A stretch of DNA of 64,000 bases from the NCBI GenBank assembly GCA_963785075.1, contig CAWATW010000006.1:310001-374000 (forward strand). The letters are read 5' to 3'. The DNA comes from JAOUGY01 sp963785075. Lineage in GTDB: Bacteria; Actinomycetota; Acidimicrobiia; Spongiisociales; ZC4RG35. The notes beneath the pieces are model-generated. The model searched no databases. It was not told the DNA's origin and saw only the letters and a program-made list of their open reading frames with translations. The position numbers and the translations under genes were made by a program. Positions within the stretch are counted from its first letter, which is position 1, and each line of letters opens with the position of its first letter. This document shows positions 7,200 through 14,988 of this stretch, piece by piece.

Positions 7200-8993
7200 T
7201 CAGAAGGCTTCGACGGGCAGCTCCATGAGGGCGCCGTCTTCGGCTTCGACCGCGGCCCGACGTCCGGCGATCTTGGGCGCGACGTCCTTGATCAGGAATC
7301 GTGCTGCCTCGACCTTGCCTCGATAGAACGGATCTTCGTCCGCCTTTGGTGCGGCGATCTCAGCCTGTCTGAGCATCAGATACGAAATCGTCAACTCCGA
7401 AATCGATTCGAGCAACGCGTTGGCATGCAAACCCACCTTGTAGATCTCGGTGGGTTGACCGCCCACCGAACCCATGAGGTAGCCCACCATCGCACCAAGG
7501 TGTGCCTGGGTGTCGTCGAGAAGGCCGGCGAGCACTTCTCGCTCGCCGGCGATCGGGTCGTCGTCGGCAGTCGCCTTCACGAACGCCCCGATCTCGGCGG
7601 CAAGGCCTGCGACGGTCTGGCCCTGATCACGGGCGATCTTCCGGAAGAACAGATCCATCGCCTGGATCCCGGTCGTGCCCTCGTACAACGTGTCGATCTT
7701 GGCGTCACGGATGTACTGCTCGATCGGGTAGTCCTGGGTGAACCCTGAACCTCCGAACACTTGAAGAGAGGTCGCCAGCAGCTCGTATGCCTTCTCCGAC
7801 GAGTAACCCTTGACCAGCGGGAGCAGCAGGTCGGATCGTTTTTCGGCCGTCTCGGTGTCCACGCCGGCTGCAACCAGATCCTGGTAGCGCGCCGCCTCCA
7901 TCCAGAGCGCCCTGAGTCCTTCGGCGTAGGCCTTCTGGAGCATGAGCATCCGGCGGACGTCTGGATGGGAGATGATGGCAACCCGCGGTGCGGTCTTGTC
8001 GGTCGCACGTGTGAGGTCGGCGCCTTGGATCCGCTCCTTGGCATAGTCGAGTGAGTTCAGGTAGCCGGTGGAGAGCGTCGCTGCCGACTTCGTTCCGATC
8101 GTCATCCGAGCGTGCTCGATGACCCGGAACATCTGACGGATTCCGTCGTGCACCCCACCCACGAGATACCCGACCGCCGGCCGCTCCGCGCCGAAGGTCA
8201 GCTCACATGTCGTGGAGCCCTTCAGCCCCATCTTCTTCTCGATGTTCGTTGCCACGACTCCGTTGCGTTCGCCGAGGTTCCCGTCCTCGTCGACCAGGAA
8301 CTTCGGCACGATGAACATCGAGAGGCCTTTGGTGCCGGGTCCGGCGCCCTCTGGGCGAGCGAGTACCAGGTGGATGATGTTCTCGGATGCGTCGTGTTCG
8401 CCAGAGGTGATGAATCGTTTGACACCTTCGATGTGGTAGGTGTCGCCTTCGACATGGCGGGCCTTGGAGGTCCCGACGCCGACGTCCGAGCCGGCATCGG
8501 GTTCCGTGAGCACCATGGTGCCGCCCCAGCCTTTGTCGACCATGAGCCTGGCGAGCTCCTTCTGAGCCTCGGTGCCTTCTTCGAACATCACCCGGGCGAA
8601 GAGGGCTCCACCGGCGTAGAAGACTGCCGTGGCATTCCCGCCCAACAGCAACTCTTGTCCGGCCCAGTAAAGGGACGGAGGGACCTCCATTCCTCCCATC
8701 TCCGTGGACAGCCCGAAGCGGTTCCAGCCTCCTTCGGCGAGAGCTCGGAGCGAGTCCTTGAGAGACTCGGGGAGCGTGACCTCGCCGTTCTCCAGTTTCA
8801 AGGGCGTGCGGTCGGCATCGACGAACGAGGCTGCCCACTCATCGGCTGCAAGCCGGTCGAGTTCCCGTAGGACGTCACGAGCGGTCTCCTCGTCGAACTC
8901 GGCCCATGCGCCTTTTCCCAGCAGCTCCTGGACGCGATGGACCTCGAACAGGTTGAACTCGAGATCTCGGAGATTGGATCGGTAGTGGCTCAT
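7200..8993 (-). CDS. Acyl-CoA dehydrogenase, large FadE5-like type
   Basis: A 597-aa acyl-CoA dehydrogenase of the long class with an extra C-terminal helical domain, similar in length to mycobacterial FadE5, and likely active on a broad range of straight-chain acyl-CoAs. Visible are the FAD/substrate stretch VLTEPDAGSDVG, the ITSGEHD loop, GGSGFTQDYPIEQYIRDAKI and the catalytic YEGTTGIQ with its glutamate. The start at 8993 (MSHYRSNLRDLEF) is fixed by a CGAGGAGCATTTC ribosome site; the frame extends upstream through the promoter and the divergent tetR gene but that part is not protein-like. The divergent TetR gene 120 bases away is the obvious regulator. Confidence 0.92.
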   Translation of the reverse strand: MSHYRSNLRDLEFNLFEVHRVQELLGKGAWAEFDEETARDVLRELDRLAADEWAASFVDADRTPLKLENGEVTLPESLKDSLRALAEGGWNRFGLSTEMGGMEVPPSLYWAGQELLLGGNATAVFYAGGALFARVMFEEGTEAQKELARLMVDKGWGGTMVLTEPDAGSDVGVGTSKARHVEGDTYHIEGVKRFITSGEHDASENIIHLVLARPEGAGPGTKGLSMFIVPKFLVDEDGNLGERNGVVATNIEKKMGLKGSTTCELTFGAERPAVGYLVGGVHDGIRQMFRVIEHARMTIGTKSAATLSTGYLNSLDYAKERIQGADLTRATDKTAPRVAIISHPDVRRMLMLQKAYAEGLRALWMEAARYQDLVAAGVDTETAEKRSDLLLPLVKGYSSEKAYELLATSLQVFGGSGFTQDYPIEQYIRDAKIDTLYEGTTGIQAMDLFFRKIARDQGQTVAGLAAEIGAFVKATADDDPIAGEREVLAGLLDDTQAHLGAMVGYLMGSVGGQPTEIYKVGLHANALLESISELTISYLMLRQAEIAAPKADEDPFYRGKVEAARFLIKDVAPKIAGRRAAVEAEDGALMELPVEAF

Positions 8994-9038
8994 GAAATGC
9001 TCCTCGGTCGTTCGGGCAAGCTGACGCAAACACTTCTT

Positions 9039-9050
9039 GAGTGAACACTC
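9039..9050. promoter_or_regulatory. Candidate TetR operator between the fadE and tetR genes
   Basis: GAGTGAACACTC has perfect 5-base arms (GAGTG/CACTC) around AA and sits in the 120-base divergent gap. A second, looser symmetry (TTGAGT...GATTCAA) follows at 9055-9070. The region is AT-rich compared with its surroundings, as promoters are here. Confidence 0.45.
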
Positions 9051-9113
9051 TAATTTGAGTTTTGATTCAAGAAAGGGGTCATTGGTCCAAAGGGAGCAGC
9101 TAGCGTTCCGTGG

Positions 9114-9695
9114 ATGCGGAACCGAGCCGGCCTCGTCACTCGTCAGCGCATCCTCGATGCCACTCGGTCGCTTCTTGCCGAGCGTGGGCTCGACGGCACG
9201 ACCGTGAAGGCGATCTGTGACACGGCCGGGGTGAGGGCAGGAAGCTTCTACAACCTGTTCGAGTCCAAGGAACGTGCTGTCCTCGCCGTGATGCGCGAGG
9301 CGATAACCGCCGTCGACCCCGACCCCGAAGGCACCGGCGAGGACCACACCAGAGATCTGGTCGAGGCCTACATCCGTTTCGTCGACGACGACCCCACGAT
9401 GGCACGCATCTACCTGGTCGTCGCCTTGACCGGGAGCCTCACCGACGCCGCCATCGCCAAACGCATTGCACGGCACCACGAGGATCGCACCGCGAGATTC
9501 GCGGCCGCGCTGCGCAACGACCGGCCGGACCTTCCCATCGAAGAGGTGACGGCCCGCGTCGAGGCACTCCTTGCCGCATTGATGGGCTACACGATGCAGG
9601 CCCTGCTCGACCCGTCGTTCGACTTCGCCGCCCACGCCCGACGGCTTCTCACCATGGAGGCAGTGACCGCCACCGAGGCTGGTGACGGCAGATGA
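9114..9695 (+). CDS. TetR-family transcriptional regulator
   Basis: Repressor of 193 aa with a TetR helix-turn-helix in residues 9-50 (RQRILDATRSLLAERGLDGT followed by the recognition part ICDTAGVRAGSFYNLFESKE) and a divergent all-helical ligand domain. It is transcribed away from the large acyl-CoA dehydrogenase gene and overlaps the downstream metallo-hydrolase gene by four bases (ATGA). By position it most likely controls the dehydrogenase in response to an acyl-CoA, as FadR/KstR-like TetR proteins do; the ligand is inference. Confidence 0.9.
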   Translation: MRNRAGLVTRQRILDATRSLLAERGLDGTTVKAICDTAGVRAGSFYNLFESKERAVLAVMREAITAVDPDPEGTGEDHTRDLVEAYIRFVDDDPTMARIYLVVALTGSLTDAAIAKRIARHHEDRTARFAAALRNDRPDLPIEEVTARVEALLAALMGYTMQALLDPSFDFAAHARRLLTMEAVTATEAGDGR

Positions 9696-10297
9696 CTTGG
9701 GTTCACGAGGACGAAAACGTTCGGGTCGCCAAGCTCCCGGTGGGCGAGTGGGACAACAATGCCTATGTCGTCGCCTGCGCACAGACCAACCGGGCCGTGA
9801 TCGTCGATGCCGCCAACGAGGCGGAGACCATCCTCGACACGGTCGCGGGCCTTCACGTCGAACGGATCCTGACCACCCACGGGCACTTCGATCACCTCGT
9901 CGCCGTGGATGCGGTGAAGAGCGAACTCGGTGTCCCTTGGTCGATGCACCGCGCCGACATCGACATCGCCGATCGCCGCCCCGACGAGCTGCTGGAACAC
10001 GGTCAGGAGATCGGGGTGGGGTCGATCGCGATCCACGTTGTACACACCCCCGGACACACACCCGGTTCCGTGTCGTTCGTGGTCGAACCGTTCGTCTTCT
10101 CCGGAGACACTCTCTTTCCGGGCGGGCCGGGTGCCACCAGATGGGATTATTCGAGCTTCGGACAGATCATGGACTCGATCGAGACCCAGCTCATGGTCCA
10201 TCCCGACTCCACGGTCGTGCACCCGGGACACGGGGCATCCACCACCCTCGGCCAGGAACGCCCTCACCTCGAAGAGTGGCGAGCTCGCGGCTGGTAG
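9692..10297 (+). CDS. MBL-fold metallo-hydrolase (glyoxalase II-like)
   Basis: A 201-aa metallo-beta-lactamase-fold hydrolase. The metal motif TTHGHFDH gives H63, H65, D67 and H68; later ligands are in HTPGHTPGSVS, the bridging aspartate in SGDTLFPGG and the last histidine in HPGHG. The set is complete, so a dinuclear active enzyme is expected. Its compact size resembles hydroxyacylglutathione or mycothiol-dependent hydrolases rather than beta-lactamases. It is translationally coupled to tetR, suggesting a thioester hydrolase role next to the acyl-CoA dehydrogenases. Substrate unproven. Confidence 0.88.
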   Translation: MTWVHEDENVRVAKLPVGEWDNNAYVVACAQTNRAVIVDAANEAETILDTVAGLHVERILTTHGHFDHLVAVDAVKSELGVPWSMHRADIDIADRRPDELLEHGQEIGVGSIAIHVVHTPGHTPGSVSFVVEPFVFSGDTLFPGGPGATRWDYSSFGQIMDSIETQLMVHPDSTVVHPGHGASTTLGQERPHLEEWRARGW

Positions 10298-10370
10298 CCG
10301 TCCACGAGCAGGCGCGCACTCGACCATCGACTCCCACAATCGTGTGCAACGAAGGCACCCCCGACCCGGA

Positions 10371-10388
10371 TGCAACCGATTGGTTGCA
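10371..10388. promoter_or_regulatory. ArsR-type operator TGCAA-N8-TTGCA before the luciferase-like gene
   Basis: TGCAACCGATTGGTTGCA has perfect 7-base arms. One base after it comes TAAGGT (10390-10395), a -10-like hexamer, and seven bases later the ATG at 10403. The operator has the same symmetric core and spacing as the two sites around 31.27 kb beside an arsR operon. Confidence 0.65.
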
Positions 10389-10402
10389 CTAAGGTCGACG
10401 CC

Positions 10403-11320
10403 ATGCAGATCGCAGTCCAGACCATGACCAACTACGAGGACACTCTGCGGCTGGCGCAGTGGTGCGAGAACAACGAAGTCGCCTGTCTGGCGGTCGCCGA
10501 TCACTATCTGTCCGGGCCCGCCCTCGACTCACCGGCCCTCGACCAGCTGGTGCTGCTCGGCGGCATCGCCCGGGAGACATCGACTCTGCGCTTCTGCACG
10601 CTCGTCAGTCCGCTGACCTTTCGACACCCCGCCACCCATCTCAAGGCAGCCGTCACGCTCGATCGCATGTCGGGCGGACGTTTCTCACTCGGCATCGGAA
10701 CTGGCTGGATGCAGGAGGAACACGACGCCTTCGGCTTCGAGCTGTATCCGATGAAGGAGCGATTCGACCGGCTGGAGGAAACGCTCTCGTACCTGCGAGC
10801 CGGGATCGATGGGTCGGGGTCGGGCTTCTCAGGGACCCATTACCGACTCGAGGCGTTCGATCCGCAACCCGCACCTGAGAACCTCGCCATCGTCGTCGGC
10901 GGGGGTGGCGCGGTGAGGACGCCGGATCTGGCCGGCCGGTTCGCCGACGAGTTCAACATCTTTCCCGCGGAGGCCTCGTGGTCGGAACGTATCGATCGCG
11001 CCCGCTTGGCCCGGATCGACTCAGGCCGCCGCGGCGAGCTCTTCCTCTCGACTGCGTTCCCGGCGCTCATCGGGGCGGACACGTCCGAGGCCAAGTTGGC
11101 GCTCGATGCTCTTGCCTCCCGCTACAACCGGGACCCGGACGAGCTCTCCGATCGCTATGAGAAGCTCGGCGTGCCCCACGGCCCGATCGGACGGGTTCAC
11201 GAGGGGCTCGCCCGACTGGCGAACCTGGGTGTGGAGAGGGTGTACCTCCAGACCGGCGTCGACATCGACGGGGCGATCCATCAGACCGAGCTGTTCCTCG
11301 AGGCAAGCCAAGGCTGGTGA
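10403..11320 (+). CDS. LLM-class (F420-dependent type) oxidoreductase
   Basis: Bacterial-luciferase-like TIM-barrel enzyme of 305 aa. It opens QIAVQTMTNYEDTLRLAQWC, has the family strand LGIGTGWMQEEHDAFG and a central IVVGGGGAVRTPDLAGRFAD, typical of actinobacterial F420-dependent enzymes. The reaction would be hydride transfer between F420 or FMN and an unknown substrate. The ATG at 10403 is chosen because an operator and a -10-like TAAGGT end just before it, giving a leaderless transcript; the frame is open to 10370. A second, related gene lies at 13510. Confidence 0.88.
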   Translation: MQIAVQTMTNYEDTLRLAQWCENNEVACLAVADHYLSGPALDSPALDQLVLLGGIARETSTLRFCTLVSPLTFRHPATHLKAAVTLDRMSGGRFSLGIGTGWMQEEHDAFGFELYPMKERFDRLEETLSYLRAGIDGSGSGFSGTHYRLEAFDPQPAPENLAIVVGGGGAVRTPDLAGRFADEFNIFPAEASWSERIDRARLARIDSGRRGELFLSTAFPALIGADTSEAKLALDALASRYNRDPDELSDRYEKLGVPHGPIGRVHEGLARLANLGVERVYLQTGVDIDGAIHQTELFLEASQGW

Positions 11321-11371
11321 CACCGACCGGTGCTTTCGCAGGTCACCGTGTCCCCTGCCGCTGCCGGGCTC

Positions 11372-12631
11372 TCACGACCCCTGGTACGTCCATCCCCAGG
11401 TCTCGGTCCTCGTCTCGCCATCGTCCTCCACGATTGTCCGCGTCACCCGCACGTAACCCCCGGAGTTGTATGTGATTCCGCTGCTGGGCGACACCGACCA
11501 GCTCACGTCGCGACCCATGTCGTTGCCATAGAGGGTCACGGTGATCGAGGTCGACGTGTACGAGGTGCGAATGGTCACGGGGGTCAGCGTGTCGTTCGTG
11601 AACACCACGTCGGGGCTCGGATAGCCGAGCGTCGCCTCGATCCCCAAGGGATAGCGATCGATGTATCGGCTGTGCGGCTTGTGACTGACGATCTCGTATC
11701 CACTCCTGAAGATCGAGTTGTAGATCGTCGTTCCGAACTGGGAGGTTCCGCCGCCGATGTTCAGGGGGTGATCACAGCAATACCCTTCTCCATTGAGGAG
11801 GATCGGAGCCGGCACGTACCCCTTTGATGCGGTCCGGGGTCCGAGATGGTCGTTGAGGGAGAACGTGAACCCCGGGTAGACGACGGCGCCATCGATTGCG
11901 CGGGCCATCACTTGGATGTTGGTCACACGCGGCTCACAGCACTTGTGATACGTGGTGAACGACGCAAGACGCTCGACAGGTGGGCGAGGCTCGGGAACGA
12001 GGAGCTCGAGCCCGAGCGCCCGTGTGAGGAACGTGGCCATCTCGGCGCGGGTGACGGCCCGGTCCGGGCAGAACTCGGTGTTGGCGGGTGGATTGCAGCC
12101 CAAGGTGAGCCTGGCATCGGCCACGCGTGCGACGTCGGTTGCGAACACCGAGCCGATCATGTCGTCGAACGAAGACGACGGCTCCGGATATCGCTCGTCG
12201 AGGCCGAGAACCCTGGAGAGGAATGACGCCATCTGACCGCGGGTGACGGGAGCGTCGGGACAGAACTGATCGTTCGCCGGTGGATTGCATCCCACCGTCA
12301 CCCCTGCAGCCGCCACGGCGGCGATGTCCGCCTCGAAGATGCTCGAGTCGTCGTCGACGAATGGGCCGTCGCCGCCTGCCGGGATGGCGAACGCCCGGCG
12401 TAGGAACGCCGCCATCTGACCTCGCGTCACCGCGTCTTCTGCACAGAACAGCGGATACGTGTCGTCGCAACCCGAGCTGATACCTGCATTCGTGATCGCC
12501 TCGATCGCACCTTCGTGCACGGAGCCGTCGTCGTCGACGTAGTTCCCGCCGATCGGGAGATCGGTTGCCGCCGCCGGTAGCGCACCAAAAAGGCCGGCGA
12601 ACGCGGCCAAGAGAAGGATCTTGCGGAGCAT
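11372..12631 (-). CDS. Secreted VanW-domain protein with three SLH-like repeats
   Basis: A 419-aa exported protein. Residues 1-22 are a signal peptide (MLRK, then a hydrophobic run ending PAAA). Three surface-anchoring repeats follow at about 29-83, 89-144 and 154-208; repeats two and three carry CNPPAN..FCPD and VTRGQMA/VTRAEMA. Residues 223-419 are a VanW-like domain with FSLNDHLGPRT, GGGTSQFGTTIYNS and RYPLGIEATLG. VanW domains occur in envelope proteins and their reaction is unknown. The Cys pairs in the repeats could form disulfides. An ATG at 12670 would give a longer N-terminus. It is divergent from the membrane gene at 12820. Confidence 0.85.
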   Translation of the reverse strand: MLRKILLLAAFAGLFGALPAAATDLPIGGNYVDDDGSVHEGAIEAITNAGISSGCDDTYPLFCAEDAVTRGQMAAFLRRAFAIPAGGDGPFVDDDSSIFEADIAAVAAAGVTVGCNPPANDQFCPDAPVTRGQMASFLSRVLGLDERYPEPSSSFDDMIGSVFATDVARVADARLTLGCNPPANTEFCPDRAVTRAEMATFLTRALGLELLVPEPRPPVERLASFTTYHKCCEPRVTNIQVMARAIDGAVVYPGFTFSLNDHLGPRTASKGYVPAPILLNGEGYCCDHPLNIGGGTSQFGTTIYNSIFRSGYEIVSHKPHSRYIDRYPLGIEATLGYPSPDVVFTNDTLTPVTIRTSYTSTSITVTLYGNDMGRDVSWSVSPSSGITYNSGGYVRVTRTIVEDDGETRTETWGWTYQGS

Positions 12632-12690
12632 CGAGAGCAGTGTCGCACCGCTTCGGCGCTTCGCCAACATCTCTCGAATTGCCGGGCGAA

Positions 12691-12714
12691 GAATTGTCGT
12701 ATTTACGGCAATTC
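12691..12714. promoter_or_regulatory. Near-perfect 24-base palindrome, candidate operator
   Basis: Arms GAATTGTCGTA and TACGGCAATTC flank TT with one mismatch. A further direct copy of the half-site, GAATTGCCG, begins at 12676. The palindrome lies between the divergent VanW and histidine-rich membrane genes, so one regulator could control both. Confidence 0.5.
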
Positions 12715-12819
12715 GTCCTTCTCTGTCCGATATCCGACGATTAAGATGTCGGTTGTCCCAGCCAGGGACGGGGAGTGGGTCGCCGGGGCGGGCGGCCCCG
12801 TACTGGGGAGGAATCGAAC

Positions 12820-13419
12820 ATGGCAGTGACAGATCGTGCACCGATCGTTCTCTCGACGGACGGCAGCGACAAAGTCGTACGGTGGGCGCAATACGCGGCA
12901 GTTGCCGGCCTGGTCTTCCAGGTCGTACATCTCATCGAACACCTCGCACAGACCGGGTATTGGTTCTTGCACCCGGGCGAAGCGCCGTGGCTCACCCCAT
13001 GGGCGGTGCTCGGGCGCGACATGCTGGTGGTCGGGGATCGAATCGTCACCGGCAACGAACTGCTGCATCTCCTCGGCAACGGGATCTTCTTCGGAGCGCT
13101 GCTTGCCATGCATTGGGTGTGCCGGGTCCACAAGCGTCCTCCCTCACGCTATCCGCATCTCGCCAAGGCCGTCGCCGCTCAGGGCTTCCATCTCGCCGAG
13201 CACGTCCTGCTGACGATCACCACCTTCGCTGTCGGGCTTCCGTTGGGCATCTCGACACTGTTCGGCTTCGCCACCGGAGCCTGGGGATCGTCATACCGGG
13301 TGTGGTTCCACTTCATCCTCAACTTCATCGCCACCTACTACGCCGCAATGGCGATGGCGGAGATGCATGAGGACGATCTCGTGATCCCGGGCGTACAGAA
13401 GGCTGTCGCCACGGTCTGA
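12820..13419 (+). CDS. Multi-pass membrane protein with duplicated QxxHLxEH motif
   Basis: A 199-aa integral membrane protein with about five hydrophobic segments and no family I recognise. The motif QxxHLxEH appears twice inside membrane stretches: Q34..H37-L-I-E40-H41 and Q121..H124-L-A-E127-H128. Further histidines sit at 83, 98 and 164, near membrane edges. This spacing suggests an internal duplication and possible haem or metal ligation, which is inference. The start has a GGGAGG ribosome site. A strong hairpin terminator follows at 13441. It is divergent from the VanW protein gene. Confidence 0.8.
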   Translation: MAVTDRAPIVLSTDGSDKVVRWAQYAAVAGLVFQVVHLIEHLAQTGYWFLHPGEAPWLTPWAVLGRDMLVVGDRIVTGNELLHLLGNGIFFGALLAMHWVCRVHKRPPSRYPHLAKAVAAQGFHLAEHVLLTITTFAVGLPLGISTLFGFATGAWGSSYRVWFHFILNFIATYYAAMAMAEMHEDDLVIPGVQKAVATV

Positions 13420-13440
13420 CGTCACCTTCCGGAACGATCG

Positions 13441-13469
13441 ATGAGCGGCCGCACGATGCGGCCGCTCAT
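13441..13469 (+). terminator. Strong hairpin downstream of the membrane protein gene
   Basis: A perfect 13-base stem (ATGAGCGGCCGCA with TGCGGCCGCTCAT) around the loop CGA, starting 21 bases after the stop at 13419. No U-tract follows, as is common in high-GC actinomycetes. The hairpin would fall inside the next gene if that gene began at 13441, which argues for the later start. Confidence 0.75.
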
Positions 13470-13497
13470 TCGCGTTCAACGAATCCATCCCGACGCC

Positions 13498-13503
13498 TAC
13501 GCT
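13498..13503 (+). promoter_or_regulatory. -10 element TACGCT of a probable leaderless promoter
   Basis: TACGCT ends six bases before the ATG at 13510, downstream of the terminator hairpin. No Shine-Dalgarno sequence is present. Confidence 0.45.
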
Positions 13504-13509
13504 CGGCAA

Positions 13510-14445
13510 ATGGAGTTCTCACTGATGACCGAGCCGCAGCTCGGCGGCACATACGACGACCTTCTCACCGCCGCTCGGTGGTGCGAACACCACGGACTGG
13601 TGAGCTTCGCCCGCTCCGACCACTACTACTGGGACCACGACAATCCTCTCGACGCTACCGACGCGTTCGCAACGCTCGCCGGTCTGGCGCGCGAAACCGA
13701 CACGATCCGGCTGTGCGTGCTGGTGACGCCGATCACCTTTCGTCATCCAGCCACGATCGCCAAGATGGCGGCGTCCATCGACCAGATGTCCGGCGGCCGC
13801 TTCGATCTCGGCGTCGGGACCGGCTGGAACGAGCTCGAACACACTGCATTCGGACTCCCATTCCCGGAGCGAAGGGAACGCTTCGACCGGTTGGTCGAGG
13901 CGCTCGCCTACCTCGAGGCGTCCTTCGGCGAGGGCCGGTCCACGTTCAGCGGGGATCACTACCTCCTCGACGCCGACGTACGGCCCAAGCCTGAGGACGT
14001 CCGCATCATCGTCGGAGGGTCCGGCCCCACCCGGACGCCGACCTTGGCGGGATCTCACGCCCACGAGTACAACACGTTCATATCGACGCCCGAGCAGGCA
14101 GGTCCCAGGATCTCCGTCATGCGGGAGTCGGCCCAGAAGTCAGGACGTGACCCGGCGTCGATCCGCGTCTCGATGATGGGTCAGCTCTTCGTCGCCCCGG
14201 ATGAGTCCGGATATCGGGATCTGATGGCCAGGGCGGCGGCGGAACGCGAGCTGACGGTGATCGAGCTCGAGAATCGTTTCTCGGAGCGGGGAGTTCCCTT
14301 TGGAACGCCCGATCGGCTTGCGGCGACACTCGCCGACCTGGAAGAGGTCGGGGTCGACCGTCTCTACATCCAACTGCTCGATGTGACCGATATCGAAAGC
14401 CTCGAACGCACCTGGATCGCCATCGGGGCCACCGGCCTCAGCTGA
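13510..14445 (+). CDS. LLM-class (F420-dependent type) oxidoreductase
   Basis: Luciferase-like TIM-barrel enzyme of 311 aa, clearly related to the product at 10403: both share GGRF-LG-GTGW, the FRHPAT loop and the VGG-G--RTP strand. It begins MEFSLMTEPQLGGTYDDLL. The ATG at 13510 follows TACGCT by six bases and lies past the upstream terminator, so longer N-termini are rejected. The electron carrier is probably F420H2 by family, but FMN cannot be excluded. It converges with the YbaK gene, overlapping eight bases. Confidence 0.87.
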   Translation: MEFSLMTEPQLGGTYDDLLTAARWCEHHGLVSFARSDHYYWDHDNPLDATDAFATLAGLARETDTIRLCVLVTPITFRHPATIAKMAASIDQMSGGRFDLGVGTGWNELEHTAFGLPFPERRERFDRLVEALAYLEASFGEGRSTFSGDHYLLDADVRPKPEDVRIIVGGSGPTRTPTLAGSHAHEYNTFISTPEQAGPRISVMRESAQKSGRDPASIRVSMMGQLFVAPDESGYRDLMARAAAERELTVIELENRFSERGVPFGTPDRLAATLADLEEVGVDRLYIQLLDVTDIESLERTWIAIGATGLS

Positions 14446-14908
14446 GCCTGCCCCACTCGGCATCGGTGACGCGCTCGAGTTCTTCGACTGCGATCGGAAA
14501 CACCGTGTTGGGTGTTCCGCCTGCCGCCCACACGATGGTCTCCCTACGCAGTTGGTCGTCTGCGAAGACACGAATGGGAGTCGCGTGGCCGAACGGCGGG
14601 GTTCCACCCGCCACGTACCCCGTGGTCGTGCGAACCATGTCGAGCGGGGCCCGATCTACCACGCCACCACCTGCGATCTCCGCGAGGGCGTCGGTGTCGA
14701 GACGACGATCACCCGGTACGAGCGCCAGAACCGGTTCACCGTCGATCGTGAACACGAGCGACTTGACGATCGCAGCAACGTCGCATCCGATGGCCTTGGC
14801 GGCGTCCACCGCAGTCTTGGTTCCATCGGGGAAATGGTGAATGTCGAGTTCCAAGCCGAGCTCGCGGGCAGCGGCCATCACCCGCTCGGTCGATGCACTG
14901 GCTGCCAT
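14438..14908 (-). CDS. YbaK/EbsC-type aminoacyl-tRNA deacylase
   Basis: A 156-aa protein of the YbaK/ProRS-insertion fold, which hydrolyses mischarged tRNA such as Cys-tRNA(Pro). The characteristic lysine lies in AAIVKSLVF (K49), followed by the LALVPGDRRLD strand and the VAGGTPPFGH loop that recalls the GGxxPxGH signature of the family. A discrete deacylase of this kind acts free in the cytoplasm. The ATG at 14908 is the first that gives the family N-terminus; a longer open frame overlaps the sufC promoter. It is divergent from sufC. Confidence 0.9.
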   Translation of the reverse strand: MAASASTERVMAAARELGLELDIHHFPDGTKTAVDAAKAIGCDVAAIVKSLVFTIDGEPVLALVPGDRRLDTDALAEIAGGGVVDRAPLDMVRTTTGYVAGGTPPFGHATPIRVFADDQLRRETIVWAAGGTPNTVFPIAVEELERVTDAEWGRLS

Positions 14909-14955
14909 GGTGCGGAACCCTACCAATGAGTGTCGCGCCTGGAACCACCCTTTTT

Positions 14956-14971
14956 CACTATCGCCGTAGTG
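14956..14971. promoter_or_regulatory. suf operator CACTA-N6-TAGTG, site 1
   Basis: CACTATCGCCGTAGTG, with the symmetry extended three bases each side to TTT/AAA (14953-14974). Five bases downstream is TACCCT, the -10 of sufC. The same core recurs before sufD and sufB. Confidence 0.75.
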
Positions 14972-14976
14972 AAAAC

Positions 14977-14982
14977 TACCCT
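14977..14982 (+). promoter_or_regulatory. -10 element TACCCT of the sufC-sufS-sufU promoter
   Basis: TACCCT ends six bases before the GTG at 14989 and begins five bases after the operator. There is no ribosome-binding site, so the transcript is probably leaderless and directly blocked by a protein on the operator. Confidence 0.5.
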
Positions 14983-14988
14983 GGCCCG

